Part shown: piece after piece, positions 11,249-21,694 of the stretch
Layout of the letters: every line of letters begins with the position of its first letter
Position numbering within the stretch: the first letter of the stretch is position 1
From: Leishmania mexicana MHOM/GT/2001/U1103
Lineage: Eukaryota; Euglenozoa; Kinetoplastea; Trypanosomatida; Trypanosomatidae
Reading direction: 5' to 3'
Assembly (NCBI RefSeq): GCF_000234665.1
Contig: NC_018335.1
Location: forward strand, 372,001 to 436,000
Length of the DNA: 64,000 nt
Translations under genes and position numbers: made by a program
Notes under the pieces: generated by a model
The model's input: the letters and a program-made list of their open reading frames with translations, nothing else
The model's database searches: none
Told to the model about the DNA's origin: nothing

Positions 11249-12313
11249 GGCGAACATTCTTGAAGTGAGCGTCTTATCCTTTTTTTTTCAAGTTTGAATT
11301 TGCATGGCAAGATCAGTAAAAGAAGTCCTTGACAAGTCGCGCTTGTGAGGGCACACGAAAGAGAGGGACGCGCTTCTATATGTGATCTGCTTTCATGGGA
11401 TCACGAAGAGGAGTTGCGAGAGCGCTCTTTTGACCCTCTTAGTGTTTATGTATGATTTCTGGTTTCCTTCGAATCCTGGACTGTGTGAAGGTGAAGCACG
11501 AGGCAACTGCCGCGTTGCTTCTGTGGGCAACGGGAGAGCGAGGAATCATCGACGTGACTCGCTCCCTCTCTCTGTTATGTGGTTGTGCTGCATTTCATGC
11601 TGTGTACTCTTTTTTGTGGTTGTTTCTCAGTGGTACACTTGACATCTCATGTGTCACTCCCAGCTCTTGCATGGGGAGAAAAAAAAATTCCACACGACTC
11701 ACTCGCTCATTCTCTGTCTCTCTCTGTCCCTTGACACGCCCCTCTTCTTCTCCGCCTGACGCCTCTGTCTATGCCTGACGCACGTCTCTTCACGGTAGCT
11801 ACTCCGATTGCAACTCATTACCGTATGCTTGGCAAGTGCCAAGGGAAATAAAGGCGCACAACTAGGCTTGCACGAATACAGCGTTGAGTCTAGTGTGTCC
11901 GAGTGTGTGACCCATGTGGTGCACGTGAGTATCCGATTAGTGCATTCTTTTTGGTTTTCTTTCTCTGTTGATTGCGTGGTACGGGCATCTGTACGCTTCG
12001 CTAAGGCTCTTGGTACCGTAGACACTTTTTGGCTCTCGCAACACGTGCATGTCTTCACTGCTGCCGGTCTTGATCTTTTCTGTTTTTGTTTTTGTTGTTG
12101 TTGCCTCCGCTTTCCAGCGGTCTTCTTGGCGCACCTCCGGTGCGCACCTCATTCGTTCCCAGACGCACAAAGGTCAGCTGTGTCTCGCCTCTCGTCACTT
12201 GACGTGTTACCTGGCAAAGCTTGCCCTGTTATTCGGAGGTAGACTCTCAGACGCTCACTTTACCCCACGTTCGCCTGGCTACCCCACAGCCGCGCGGCTG
12301 CCCTTTACCGACA
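11249..12313. other. Spacer and probable 5' UTR upstream of the Vps23-like gene
   Basis: Mixed-composition spacer that becomes T-rich toward the right. No credible gene. A strong polypyrimidine tract and AG lie at 12067-12117, described separately. Confidence 0.55.
12067..12117 (+). promoter_or_regulatory. Candidate trans-splice acceptor for the Vps23-like gene
   Basis: A TTTTTG/TTG-rich polypyrimidine tract ends in TTTCCAG, with AG at 12116-12117. This is a typical spliced-leader acceptor layout and would leave a 5' UTR of about 196 bases. Inferred from sequence only. Confidence 0.4.
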
Positions 12314-13543
12314 ATGGAGCTGACACTGTATCAGGCGGCAGACATCTCGATTGTGTCGCAATACTATTCTCCAGTGGCTGCGAGTGCCATCACGTACGCC
12401 ATCAGCAACTTCCTTCCATATGCGAACAACTTTCCCCACTCGAAGGTGCGGCTGACGCCTGACAAGGACATTGCCGAGCGGCTGCACTTTGAATGCTTCT
12501 TGACGATTCGCAAGAGCCCCCACGACACTCAGGGCACTCCCCTGCTCGTGGTGATCTCCTTTGCGGATGATTATCCGCAGAAAATGCCGTCTGCCGTTCT
12601 CGTACCACCGCCTGGTGGGGAGAAGATCAAGCACCCGTACTCGGTCATGTCGATCGATGGACGCATCCAAGTGGAGTGCTTGTCGTATTTGCGCGGGGTA
12701 GTACGGCCGTATTCGTTGCTGGACATGCTGCTCGCCATTAGCGAGCAGTTTGAGGTAGAATACCCCCTCGTTGGAGCGAACGACGTCCCTCCTACCGCAG
12801 TGGCGAGTGAGCGGCCCAGTGTGCAGAGTGCCGGGTTGAACGGAATGGACCCCGCCCGCCAGTCACTAGTGCAGGAAGCGGCGGAGCGTGTCGTGATTGA
12901 CGTGAACCAAAAAGCTAGCAAATACCTTGACATGCGCAAGCAGGCTCTCCTGTACCTGCAGAAGTTGAACGAGTCGAACAGGGAGCTGCAAAAGGCTAAA
13001 GAGATCCTCAGGGAACACCAATACGAGCTACAGGAGTACTTGCCGAGCGTAGGCAACGTAAGCTCACTCGTGCGTCAGCTGGACGGACACGAGGACACGG
13101 TAGAGGAGCACGCCAACTGCCTCGTCCCCGCTGATCCGCTGCAGGCACGTGCGCTGGAACTAATGGCAGAGATTCATGCAGCGGACGACACGCTGGCGCT
13201 GTTGGAGGAGGGGCTGAAGCGAGAGTTGATGACCTGTGACGAATACGTCAAGAACGTCTCCGATGTTGGGCGAGAGCAGTTCGTGTCGCGGCACTTGTAC
13301 TTGAGAGTTTCCGATCAGCTTGGCAAGACGAACAGCAGCGCGGCGGCCACCACACCCATCTCCACACCACCCCCTGTACAGACACCTCGCTCACCACCAG
13401 AGGTGCCGCATCGGCTTGCACCGGCAGAGGCTCTACGGATGGAGTTTCCGTCCGCTGATGTGGACGTCATTCGTGACGTTTTGGCGTCTGTGGAAGGTGA
13501 CCTAACAATCGCCCGACAGCAGCTCAAGATGATGTTTCCCTAG
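12314..13543 (+). CDS. VPS23: Vps23/TSG101-like ESCRT-I subunit with a C-terminal CUE-like domain
   Basis: 409 residues. In ESCRT-I, Vps23 binds ubiquitinated cargo through an N-terminal UEV domain for sorting into multivesicular bodies. Residues 1-145 fit a UEV fold (PYANNFPHSKVRLTP and DYPQKMPSAVLVPPP, then SIDGRIQVECLSYLRG); no E2-type HPN motif is visible. A linker (146-180) leads to a long coiled coil (about 183-265). Residues 289-337 resemble the steadiness box (EEGLKREL, then REQFVSRHLYLRVSDQLG). After a Thr/Pro/Ala linker, residues 372-409 fit a CUE domain (MEFPSADVDVIRDVL...GDL...ARQQL). Standard TSG101 stops at the steadiness box, so the CUE-like tail is unusual. The first in-frame ATG is 12314; the frame is open upstream without an ATG. 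Repeat copies A and B lie in direct orientation on either side. Confidence 0.85.
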   Translation: MELTLYQAADISIVSQYYSPVAASAITYAISNFLPYANNFPHSKVRLTPDKDIAERLHFECFLTIRKSPHDTQGTPLLVVISFADDYPQKMPSAVLVPPPGGEKIKHPYSVMSIDGRIQVECLSYLRGVVRPYSLLDMLLAISEQFEVEYPLVGANDVPPTAVASERPSVQSAGLNGMDPARQSLVQEAAERVVIDVNQKASKYLDMRKQALLYLQKLNESNRELQKAKEILREHQYELQEYLPSVGNVSSLVRQLDGHEDTVEEHANCLVPADPLQARALELMAEIHAADDTLALLEEGLKRELMTCDEYVKNVSDVGREQFVSRHLYLRVSDQLGKTNSSAAATTPISTPPPVQTPRSPPEVPHRLAPAEALRMEFPSADVDVIRDVLASVEGDLTIARQQLKMMFP

Positions 13544-13768
13544 CGAGGTAGTACGCTACGGCGTCGCCTCCCACGCTGCGTGTAGACACCTCAGAGAAGC
13601 GCCGCAACGCCACGAACAAGAACAGCGTCAGAGATTGCACGATGGGATGGTGGGGGGCCGACCTATTCGGGAAGCGCAGAACGAGGCCTCTGTTGTTCTG
13701 CTTCACCAATGAGCACGCTTCGACTCACCTAGCCGACAAAGAACCTCGCCCCGTGCATGTAACGACGC

Positions 13769-14870
13769 TCCCGCTTTGCGAAGCTGCCTTGCTCCCTCTG
13801 GACAGACGGCGCCAGACTGGCAGACGTCCAGCCATGAGGGGCCGCGATGCCTAATGATCATAATACACTCATAGGTACAGCGTCAGGGGGCTGCGGCCCC
13901 CTGCCTCGCAGCTATCGCGCTGAGTGGTAAGCGGTGGAACTTGGGACTGGACCTGCTGCGAGGGTAGCTGGAGCAGCAAGGACACAGACACACAAGGCCT
14001 GATTGCTGCTGTTGCGGGGCTTGCTCTCCCTCCTCACGGCGCTCAGCACGGGTCCCACAGCGGTGTAGGACGGCACATTGCGACGCATCTGGGCCCCCAT
14101 ACTGGGGCTGCCGGCCCGTCGCGTGCGTCTCTCATTTCAGCTTGTCATTGGCCGCTGTGCGTGGGACGCGAAGGACAGAAGCCGACATGCTTGCAAAGGG
14201 GGCGATGCCAGAGAGGCGGGGGCGCCGGCTGCACCGGCTAGGGACGCCGCTCAGCGGTCTCGGACGCGGGGCTGTCGCCGGTGTACAAGGCTGCTGAGCT
14301 CACGGGGCGACGGGCGGCCATGCTCCGCCGGCTGCGGGCGGGCACGTGTCGGCACCCTGCATTGCTGCAGCGGCGTCTCCTCCGTGTGGCCGCGTGGGCC
14401 GATGCGGCACCGATGCCGGGGGCAGGACGAGCGCGCCCCGAACGGCATCACCGGGTGTGCCAGAGCCCGGTGTGGGAGGGTCTCCGCAACCATTGAGGAA
14501 TGCCGCGGCTTGAGGCGACGGGGGTGGGGGAGAGGCACGGCATGCAGGCAACGTGTGCCGGGTCTCGCGGGGCCGTGGCCCGCGGCTAGGCCAGCCCCTG
14601 CGACCCGCACGACGCACGCCACCGCTTTCCGCCCTCGAGCAGGACCGTGGACGTGGCCCGCGTTTGCATCATGACGTGGGGTGAGCCCGGGTCGGTGTGG
14701 CGCGGGTGGTGCGGCCGGCAGGGGGTGAGGGGGCGTGGACGAAGACGGAGAGCCCGCTCGGCGCATGGCCGTCCGCTTCGACGGCAGGGCGGTTCGTCGG
14801 GGGGGGGAGCGGGGCTGCGCTGTGGTTGTGGTATGGACTTCGTTGCTGACCTGCTGGCGGCGTTAGAATG
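13769..14870 (+). repeat. Dispersed 1.1 kb repeat, copy B
   Basis: Nearly identical to copy A (offset 12676 at the left end, 12677 after one extra G). It begins with the shared TCCCGCTTTGCGAAGCTGCC and fades out near TTAGAATG at 14870. It lies 226 bp after the stop of the Vps23-like gene, so it may form part of that gene's 3' UTR. The very low divergence from copy A implies recent duplication or gene conversion. The hairpin of copy A is conserved at 13885-13902. Confidence 0.9.
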
Positions 14871-16188
14871 AACTCATTTTTGTGAGAGGAAGGGACGCGT
14901 TCGTTGTATGTTTCACGAGTCTACCCTGTTTGTGTGTGTGTGGGGAAAGGCATAGGCGCCACCCACTCTGACGTTTTTGGTGTGCGCGATTAGCTATTCT
15001 GCTTCTGTTTTCTGCCGTTGAATCTTTCCTTGTGGGTTCGTGGATGTGGCAACGGCATATAGCTCTTCTTTCGCGGGCCTAAACCGTTGGACTGTGTGCA
15101 AGCTCTCTGACCTATATTTTCCTTTTTTTTGAGGAAGCTTTCCAAAGGTCATGATGGCTGGTGTGTACTGTTGTGTTCTAGTGTGTGGTTACGTGGCTTT
15201 TTCTCTGTCATGGGTACGGAGTGTGTCAGGTGGCCTATGCCTCTTCTCCTGGTGAGGCTTGCTTCTGGGTATGTTGCCCGGCTTCGTTCTTTTTTCTTGT
15301 ATCAGATGCGTCTGTTAGTGCTGATGGGAGACACGCCCATTCTGAGCGCAAAGGTGCACGGCGGTGTGACTGGAACAAGAAAAAATGGAGAAATTACCGC
15401 GAATCGCGGTTCTTTAGCGGGTACGGCACTCCATACATCTCTGAGAGATGCAAAGTCGGATTCGTGGCTGTGGGTTGGCCTTCTGCTATTCAGCTATGTT
15501 CCACACACACTCCTCCAGCTTTCTATCGTTGCCTGACGGCGAAAGGGAGGACTTACTGTGGCAGCGCACCTCTGAGCCTTGGTCTCCACCTGCGAAGGTT
15601 GTTGCGTAGTTGCTTCCTGTTTTCTCGCGGACCTTTGGTGAGGGGGCGCGTTCAGCATTACATTTGCGTGCATGCGCCTTTACGTCTGTCGAGCCTCTCC
15701 TGTGCATCTAAGCCAGTCGCTCCTCCGCCCTCGACCCGCATTACCATCCTGTCTCTTTATGGTATAGCTGGCTGGCTTCCTTGAGACCTGACCGTTCATC
15801 GAAGGATCACTTCTGCACGCACGATAGGGTTTCAGAAGCGCGTCCTCAGACACCGACCGGCACAGTACACAAGCACATTATACACCCATACACGAGAACA
15901 ACATACATAACAACACGCGAACCGAAGCAAACAGATACATCACAGGCACACGCACACACATGTGTTTTTCCTCTCCCTTTTTCCCGCGACCTGATGCATC
16001 TTTGAGGCTGCAGTGCACCGAATAGAAAACGAAGCTACCGTATCGGCAGAGTGGCTTTGTCGTCGGTAAGGACTTCACCAAAAGAACCCAGCGCGTCTTC
16101 GTGCCTGCGTGTGTGTGTGTGTGGTTTCGTTTACGGCACCGCTTCCCCGCCTCCGCAAGAGAAGCACACACGCACAACTCTTACAGCG
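14871..16188. other. Spacer between repeat copy B and the AHI1-like gene
   Basis: T-rich to about 15.3 kb, then mixed. A CA-rich stretch (about 15860-15960) precedes the AHI1-like gene. Open frames here (for example 15185-15784) lack a suitable ATG or recognisable protein texture. The proximal part should be the 5' UTR of the next gene. Confidence 0.55.
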
Positions 16189-19100
16189 ATGAGTAACCCT
16201 TCTTTCTCCGGTAACCCGCCGCCGCCGCCGCACAATGCAGAGGTATCAGTGATGGAAAAAGATGACGCTGACGCCACGCCGCAGCTTCTTTTTGAGAGCT
16301 CACTCGCCGCGCCGAGGTCCCCAGCGCCGCTGCCGCCACTTCCACCCCCGCCGCTTGTGGTGCAAGTGATGAACCCTGTGGTGGCGGCGCCGTCTTCAAG
16401 CTGGCCGAACCTCCTCGGTCGCGCCAATCACACAGCCGCGCTAGCATCAATGGTCAAAGCCCCTAGAGGCTCCGACCGAGATGTCTTCTGCCTTCGACGG
16501 TCGTCAGTCACGCGCGTTCGGGAAGCCCTTTCTTTGTCGTCGACCTCGAGTGACCTGCGGGCGGTGCCAGCGATCCCGGTCCCCGACAACGGCGTCTCTT
16601 CCGTTGCTCCCCCACCGGTTGCGATCTCGCAGGAGAATGTCTCGCCCTCAATGGACATTGGTGCGCTTCCAGTAACGGTTTTGGAAACGTGTCCATCCGC
16701 TCACAGCTCTCCATCTTCTTCAGCCGTGCCTCCTGCGTCGCCATCAGTTTTACTACCAGCGCCCAAGCACACCGACGACGCGGCTCCTGTGAAAATACCT
16801 TTGTACTCATCGCATCCGACCGCTGCAGCGCTCGCGACGCCATCATACGTGGAAGGAGTGCGTGCCACGGATACCACCAACTCTGCGGCCCAGGCAAACC
16901 TCCCTCACACCGTCACGTCACTCTTGCCGGCTCCTTTGGCACCCGCAGTCGTCGTGCCAGCGTCGCTGCTGCGCCCGCCATCTGTGAGTGTCACACCTGC
17001 ATCAGTGGAAGGTACTCCTGCGCTTGCGACAACCGTCACAGGTATGCCATCACGTGGCACGGATAGTCGGCCACAATACCTTCACCCCCAGCGAGAGACT
17101 GTGGAAGCAGCGGTGCGCGGTTTGATCTCCGCCCGAAATGCTCCAGAGGACCTTGTGACTTGCTGCACATCAGCCTCCTCGTGCGGAGCTGGCAGTGACA
17201 GGAGCAGCTCAGGTGGCGACAGCGTCTGTGTGAGGCGTACAACGCACATTAGTCATACTCGCACCCGAGGAAAGCGACGCGGTGGTGCGCACTCGGAAGC
17301 CGCAGCGAAGCCAGTCTCCTCGCACAGGTGCCGAAAGACTCACTCCTCCCATGGCGCATCGTTAAAAATACAGCGGCCGAGTGTTGTGCGTCTCTTCGAT
17401 GGCGAAGGTCGACGTGGGCCGTGGTCGTCGTCGGTGTTGCAAGAAAAGACGTCCATCTCATCGCACAACACAACCGCACTGTCGCCGGATGGCGACACAA
17501 AGCGGCGAAAAAATGGTCGTGGTGCCCAAGCTAGTCGGGGCAGCGGGAACACAACGGGCATGGAAGAGGCGGCGCCTGCCGCTTTGGCCGGAAGTGGTGC
17601 CTTCCCAACCGTTGAGGACGGGTCTCACGCACCTCTACTCTTCATGAGCCCTGCAACGCGCTTGCATGCAGCGTGCCAAAACAGCACAAAAAACAAAGGG
17701 CTTACAAAGGCAGAGGCGAGCCTACTGACGCAGAGGTTGCTCCTGGGGAGCACCGACGCTGGGCGACGTCACGAGGCCGATAGGTGGAATATCGCAATCG
17801 TTGCCCATGATGGTGAGGAGACTGGCGACACCGGTGGCGTGGGTAGCGAGCGCGCGACGCAGTTCCGCGCTACGGGTGCTTTCAAAGGTGAGGACGAATC
17901 GGCACGTCCATGGCCCACCGGCAGCAGTGACGGCCACGCTTGTCAAAGATGGGGAAGCGCTGAAAGCACCACATCGTCGAAGCTAGCCGCCGCCGGCGCA
18001 TCCGACGAGCATGGCGTTGTTTTGGTCTTAACAATACGTGGTATGAGCCCTCTGCACGCCGACGCCGGCGTTGTCCACCCCCTGGTGCGCGCGTGGGTCG
18101 TGAGCTGTGCGACGGGGCGCAGCCTGGTTCAGGCATCCACCTCTGTTCCCTGCGCCGTGACACATCCGTTTGATCTCCGCGCACACAAGACGCGCGCGCC
18201 GTGGTGGAATGCGCAGCTGGCTCTGCGGCTGAGGCCAGAACAAATGCGCACCGCGGCGGACGACGCGATGCTTCTGCTGGAAGTGCTGGACTTTGGCAAC
18301 GAGACTATTCACGGCTTTCCACTTTTGCGTGAGGGGCTTTACCCCATCTGCTGGGGATTTCTGATGTTGCGCGACTGCGTTGGTCGCTCAAACCTGCTCG
18401 CGGCAGACGACTTGCATGTGCAGCTCTATCGCTACCCTTCTCGCACGCCGTGGTACCTGTCTCTGCTTAGCGCGTTGATCCCCGTCTCATGCTCCGCGGC
18501 GGGCGCGGTCTTTGAACCGCATGGTTCGAGTGCAGCCCCTTGCTGCAGCGACGGCCCCAGAGTCTCCATCGCCAACGACGTGCCGACCATCCACACAGTG
18601 TTTGCAACTGCCAATAACCGCAAGATTCCGTACGAAGGCTGTATCGTACTCCGCGTACGTCAGACGAGCAACACCGCCTTCGTCCCTGACACAACGGAGA
18701 TGCTGCTCTACGAGGAATACCTCCTCTCGATGCTGGCGTCCAATGGGGGGAGTGACGCGGTGCCGCGCTCCTCACGATGTGTTTCGGCAGCCGTCAATAA
18801 CGAGGTGTCGCTCGGCCGGATGAGGGAGGAAGACGGCGTTCGTGGGGCGGCAGTTCCAGCGTGCCCTTGGTCCACGATTGTCCTCCCCGAAAACTACTAC
18901 CGAATGGATGGCGAGCGGTCATTGCTGCCGCACGAGATTCTGCAAACGACCGCAGTTCTGGGGGCGGTCACGTGCGTCTCCTTCGCCCATAGCGGCTCCT
19001 TCGTTGCGCTCGGCGTCTGTCGTCATCTCCAGCACGTGGTTGAGCTGCGCAATCCTCTGCTCCCTGACATGGCCGTTGTTGCCTGCCTTGTCGGTCACAC

Positions 19101-20625
19101 CGGTCACATCCACCGTGTCGTATTTCAGAAAGAGGACAAGTACCTGCTGTCGTGCTCGTCTGATGGGACGGTACGTGTCTGGCAGCCCAGGTCGTCGGAA
19201 AGCGTTCTCACTCGCGAACCGAGCGCAGGGCCCGACAGCATGCAGTGCGTGTGCACGTTGCCACACGGCTTTCCAGTGTATACGGCAGTGTTTCACCAAG
19301 AGAAGATTATTGCCGGCGGCTTCAGCGATCAGATCTTCGTCTGGGATTACGAGCACACGATCCAGGGGGAGATGGAATCGATGACGACGATGAGCAACAC
19401 GACACTGCGTCTCATCACCACATTCACTCCAGCGCACCACACAAGAACCCCACCCACGGATTCGCAGCGCACAACTAGGGAGGTTCTCGGGCAGCTTGTG
19501 CAACGAGTCGACACGGCCGGCGCTACGGCGGCGCCGGAGTGCGTGTCGACTATGACACTCAGCCTTGCCTCGAATGAGCGCAGCAATCGAGTGTGGTCCG
19601 TCCACGCAAACAGTTCTGTGGTGTGTTGGCGCGCCACCGTAGAGACTGCCAGCAGCGGCGGGGGCGGCAGTCGGTGGCAAATGTCGACGCGACACACGGC
19701 CGACTGCAGCGGCGCGGCAGAGGTGCAGGTGAAGGGTGGGTACGCCATTGTGACCTGCGGAAGTGCTCCCATCGTATTTGTCTTTGACGCCACCACGTGC
19801 GAGCAGCTGCGCGTCGTCAACACACGACTTTCGTTTGCCACACCGATTCACCTTTTGCCCGACGGGGAGGCGTTTGTTGCGGTCGTTGGCGACCCAGGCC
19901 GACTCCTTGCATGGGAATGCTTTGATGGCGGCTTGTGTACTCCTGTCTCCGGCTACGGCAAGGCCTCTCCGCTGTTCAAAGTGGCGCGGATGGTGTGGGC
20001 GGAGTCTCAGCAGCTCGCCGTCTTCGTCAGTCATTCACCGTCCTCGGAGGGGGAGATAGCCCGCTATAAGCAACGGCCAATGCAGCCGGGTGCAGGACAG
20101 AGCGCAGCCGCCTTTCAGTATCGGCAGCAGGAGCTGCAGTACCGCCAGGGCGACATACCGACCGAGGCAACGCTGATCACCGTCGCGGGCACTGCTCGGG
20201 GCAAGTCGACTGTGCTTCTGAAGACAGACCGCAATTCCTCCGATGCGTTTGTGAAGATGTTCGGCGGTGATGTGCAGCCGAAGCGAAAGGCGACTTATCT
20301 GGTGGAGCGCGAACGCGCAGTGCACCAGCGTGCGGCTGAGCGCGCAACGCGCAACGAGCGGCTGCACCCGACAACCGCCTCCACCGAACTCTCCGCGCTG
20401 TTTTCGGCACCGGTGGCCACGAGCATCCCATATGACGTGACGGAGAAGGGGGCGCGCATGAACACCATCGTGAACTTCTGGCGTGGACTTGTTAGTCAGC
20501 ACCGACGCACGGCAGCGCACCCCCAGGAGGACGAGAGAGTCTCCTCTAGCGCCGACACGTTTGGCATGCAGCCTGCCGCGTGGCGTGCGCTGCAGTACAT
20601 TGAGGACATAGAAGATGTTCTATGA
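16189..20625 (+). CDS. AHI1: Jouberin/AHI1-like protein: C2-like region plus WD40 repeats
   Basis: 1478 residues. Jouberin is a ciliary transition-zone protein in animals, so a role at the base of the flagellum is likely here (inference). Residues 1-600 are low-complexity Pro/Ser/Ala/Thr-rich. Residues ~610-750 match the C2-like region of Jouberin: HPLVRAWVV, then THPFDLRAHKTRAPWWNAQL, LLLEVLDF, CWGFLMLRD and LHVQLYRYPSRTP appear in the family's order. Around 790-830 comes the linker strand (ANNRKIPYEGCIVLRVR). WD40 repeats cover ~910-1290, with a clear unit GHTGHIHRVVF...YLLSCSSDGTVRVW. The 190-residue C-terminal tail has no SH3 domain, unlike human AHI1. The first ATG is 16189; the frame is open 138 bases further upstream without an ATG. 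The assignment rests mainly on the C2-like segment joined to WD40 repeats. Confidence 0.75.
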   Translation: MSNPSFSGNPPPPPHNAEVSVMEKDDADATPQLLFESSLAAPRSPAPLPPLPPPPLVVQVMNPVVAAPSSSWPNLLGRANHTAALASMVKAPRGSDRDVFCLRRSSVTRVREALSLSSTSSDLRAVPAIPVPDNGVSSVAPPPVAISQENVSPSMDIGALPVTVLETCPSAHSSPSSSAVPPASPSVLLPAPKHTDDAAPVKIPLYSSHPTAAALATPSYVEGVRATDTTNSAAQANLPHTVTSLLPAPLAPAVVVPASLLRPPSVSVTPASVEGTPALATTVTGMPSRGTDSRPQYLHPQRETVEAAVRGLISARNAPEDLVTCCTSASSCGAGSDRSSSGGDSVCVRRTTHISHTRTRGKRRGGAHSEAAAKPVSSHRCRKTHSSHGASLKIQRPSVVRLFDGEGRRGPWSSSVLQEKTSISSHNTTALSPDGDTKRRKNGRGAQASRGSGNTTGMEEAAPAALAGSGAFPTVEDGSHAPLLFMSPATRLHAACQNSTKNKGLTKAEASLLTQRLLLGSTDAGRRHEADRWNIAIVAHDGEETGDTGGVGSERATQFRATGAFKGEDESARPWPTGSSDGHACQRWGSAESTTSSKLAAAGASDEHGVVLVLTIRGMSPLHADAGVVHPLVRAWVVSCATGRSLVQASTSVPCAVTHPFDLRAHKTRAPWWNAQLALRLRPEQMRTAADDAMLLLEVLDFGNETIHGFPLLREGLYPICWGFLMLRDCVGRSNLLAADDLHVQLYRYPSRTPWYLSLLSALIPVSCSAAGAVFEPHGSSAAPCCSDGPRVSIANDVPTIHTVFATANNRKIPYEGCIVLRVRQTSNTAFVPDTTEMLLYEEYLLSMLASNGGSDAVPRSSRCVSAAVNNEVSLGRMREEDGVRGAAVPACPWSTIVLPENYYRMDGERSLLPHEILQTTAVLGAVTCVSFAHSGSFVALGVCRHLQHVVELRNPLLPDMAVVACLVGHTGHIHRVVFQKEDKYLLSCSSDGTVRVWQPRSSESVLTREPSAGPDSMQCVCTLPHGFPVYTAVFHQEKIIAGGFSDQIFVWDYEHTIQGEMESMTTMSNTTLRLITTFTPAHHTRTPPTDSQRTTREVLGQLVQRVDTAGATAAPECVSTMTLSLASNERSNRVWSVHANSSVVCWRATVETASSGGGGSRWQMSTRHTADCSGAAEVQVKGGYAIVTCGSAPIVFVFDATTCEQLRVVNTRLSFATPIHLLPDGEAFVAVVGDPGRLLAWECFDGGLCTPVSGYGKASPLFKVARMVWAESQQLAVFVSHSPSSEGEIARYKQRPMQPGAGQSAAAFQYRQQELQYRQGDIPTEATLITVAGTARGKSTVLLKTDRNSSDAFVKMFGGDVQPKRKATYLVERERAVHQRAAERATRNERLHPTTASTELSALFSAPVATSIPYDVTEKGARMNTIVNFWRGLVSQHRRTAAHPQEDERVSSSADTFGMQPAAWRALQYIEDIEDVL

Positions 20626-21694
20626 GCGGATGTGCACCTCCCATTCCCATCGTTTTCACGTGCGTGTTCTGCTGTACACGGTGTGAGCGCATTGCCTTCT
20701 GTGGTGCGTTGAGGAAGAAAGCGGAGGAGAGTAGGCGGCGATTGACTGTGCGCGACACGCACTGACCGCGGTCTGCTACATAGATGATGTCCATTCAATG
20801 AACGAAACACAAGACACAAGCGTATTACTGCATGTTGCGTGTGCGTGTGTCTTCTCCCACACCGGTCAGCTGAGTCCACTGAACGGCGACGGGGAAGTCT
20901 GGAAGAAGCGAAATGCTGCGGGAAGCATCTCACACGGCAGGTAGCTTGCATCTCAGCAAAGTGCCTGGACAAAGAGACGGCCTTCCTCGCCCACACCTCC
21001 GCGCTTCCCAAATGCCGGTTCCTTCTCGCTCTTCGCAGAGCCCTCCTCATCCCTTCCCCTCCCTCCTGTCCTCACCTCGCCCGCTGCGTGCGACAACAAC
21101 AAACACGCACACGCGCACGCACATATATATATATATATACTCTCATGCGCACATGATCACGCAACTCGTGCAAGCCGCTTTCCTCTATCTTTTATTGGTG
21201 CACATCATTGTGTTGTTGTTACGTGTGGTGGTTCTTGGTTCGTTGTGTGCATTTTCCGTTTGCCCTCCGTTGCTGTTTGTGTGTTGTGCCTCATCTTGGT
21301 CGCCTTTCCTTCGCCCTTCCCCCTCAACGCCGACGACGCGCACAAAACAGGCCCCCGCTCCCGCCCCCGCCCCGGTCCCCAAAGAAAAAATCGCAGAAAG
21401 GAGAGACGCACAACCCCCAGCACAAAGTCCGTCTTTTTTTTGTGTGTGGTCTTTGTCTGTCTTTCTCTGTGTGTGTGTGTGTGTGCACGTCGCAGACGAC
21501 CGTCGTTCCTTCGTGGTGGCGCATTCGCACGCATACAAGCAAGCAAGCATACAAGCACCCTTCTGCCCTGCACGTGCTCCGTCTCTTGTCTCTCCCTCCC
21601 CACACGCACACACACACACTCCTTGTGTGACTTTGGTGCACCTGTGCTGTACGCTCGCTGGCATTCGACTTTTATTGTTTCGTATTTGAGAAAC
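20626..21694. other. Intergenic spacer upstream of CCT5
   Basis: CA-rich, TA and TG microsatellites (21123-21139, 21469-21485) in pyrimidine-rich DNA. No gene. The frame of CCT5 is open back to 21245 but has no ATG before 21695. Confidence 0.6.
21123..21139. repeat. AT dinucleotide microsatellite
   Basis: Eight AT units embedded in CA-rich DNA. Confidence 0.8.

Noticed and set aside
15185..15784. 199-codon frame upstream of the AHI1-like gene
   Set aside because: Cys/Ser-rich translation with no motif; other frames of the same DNA look equally open.
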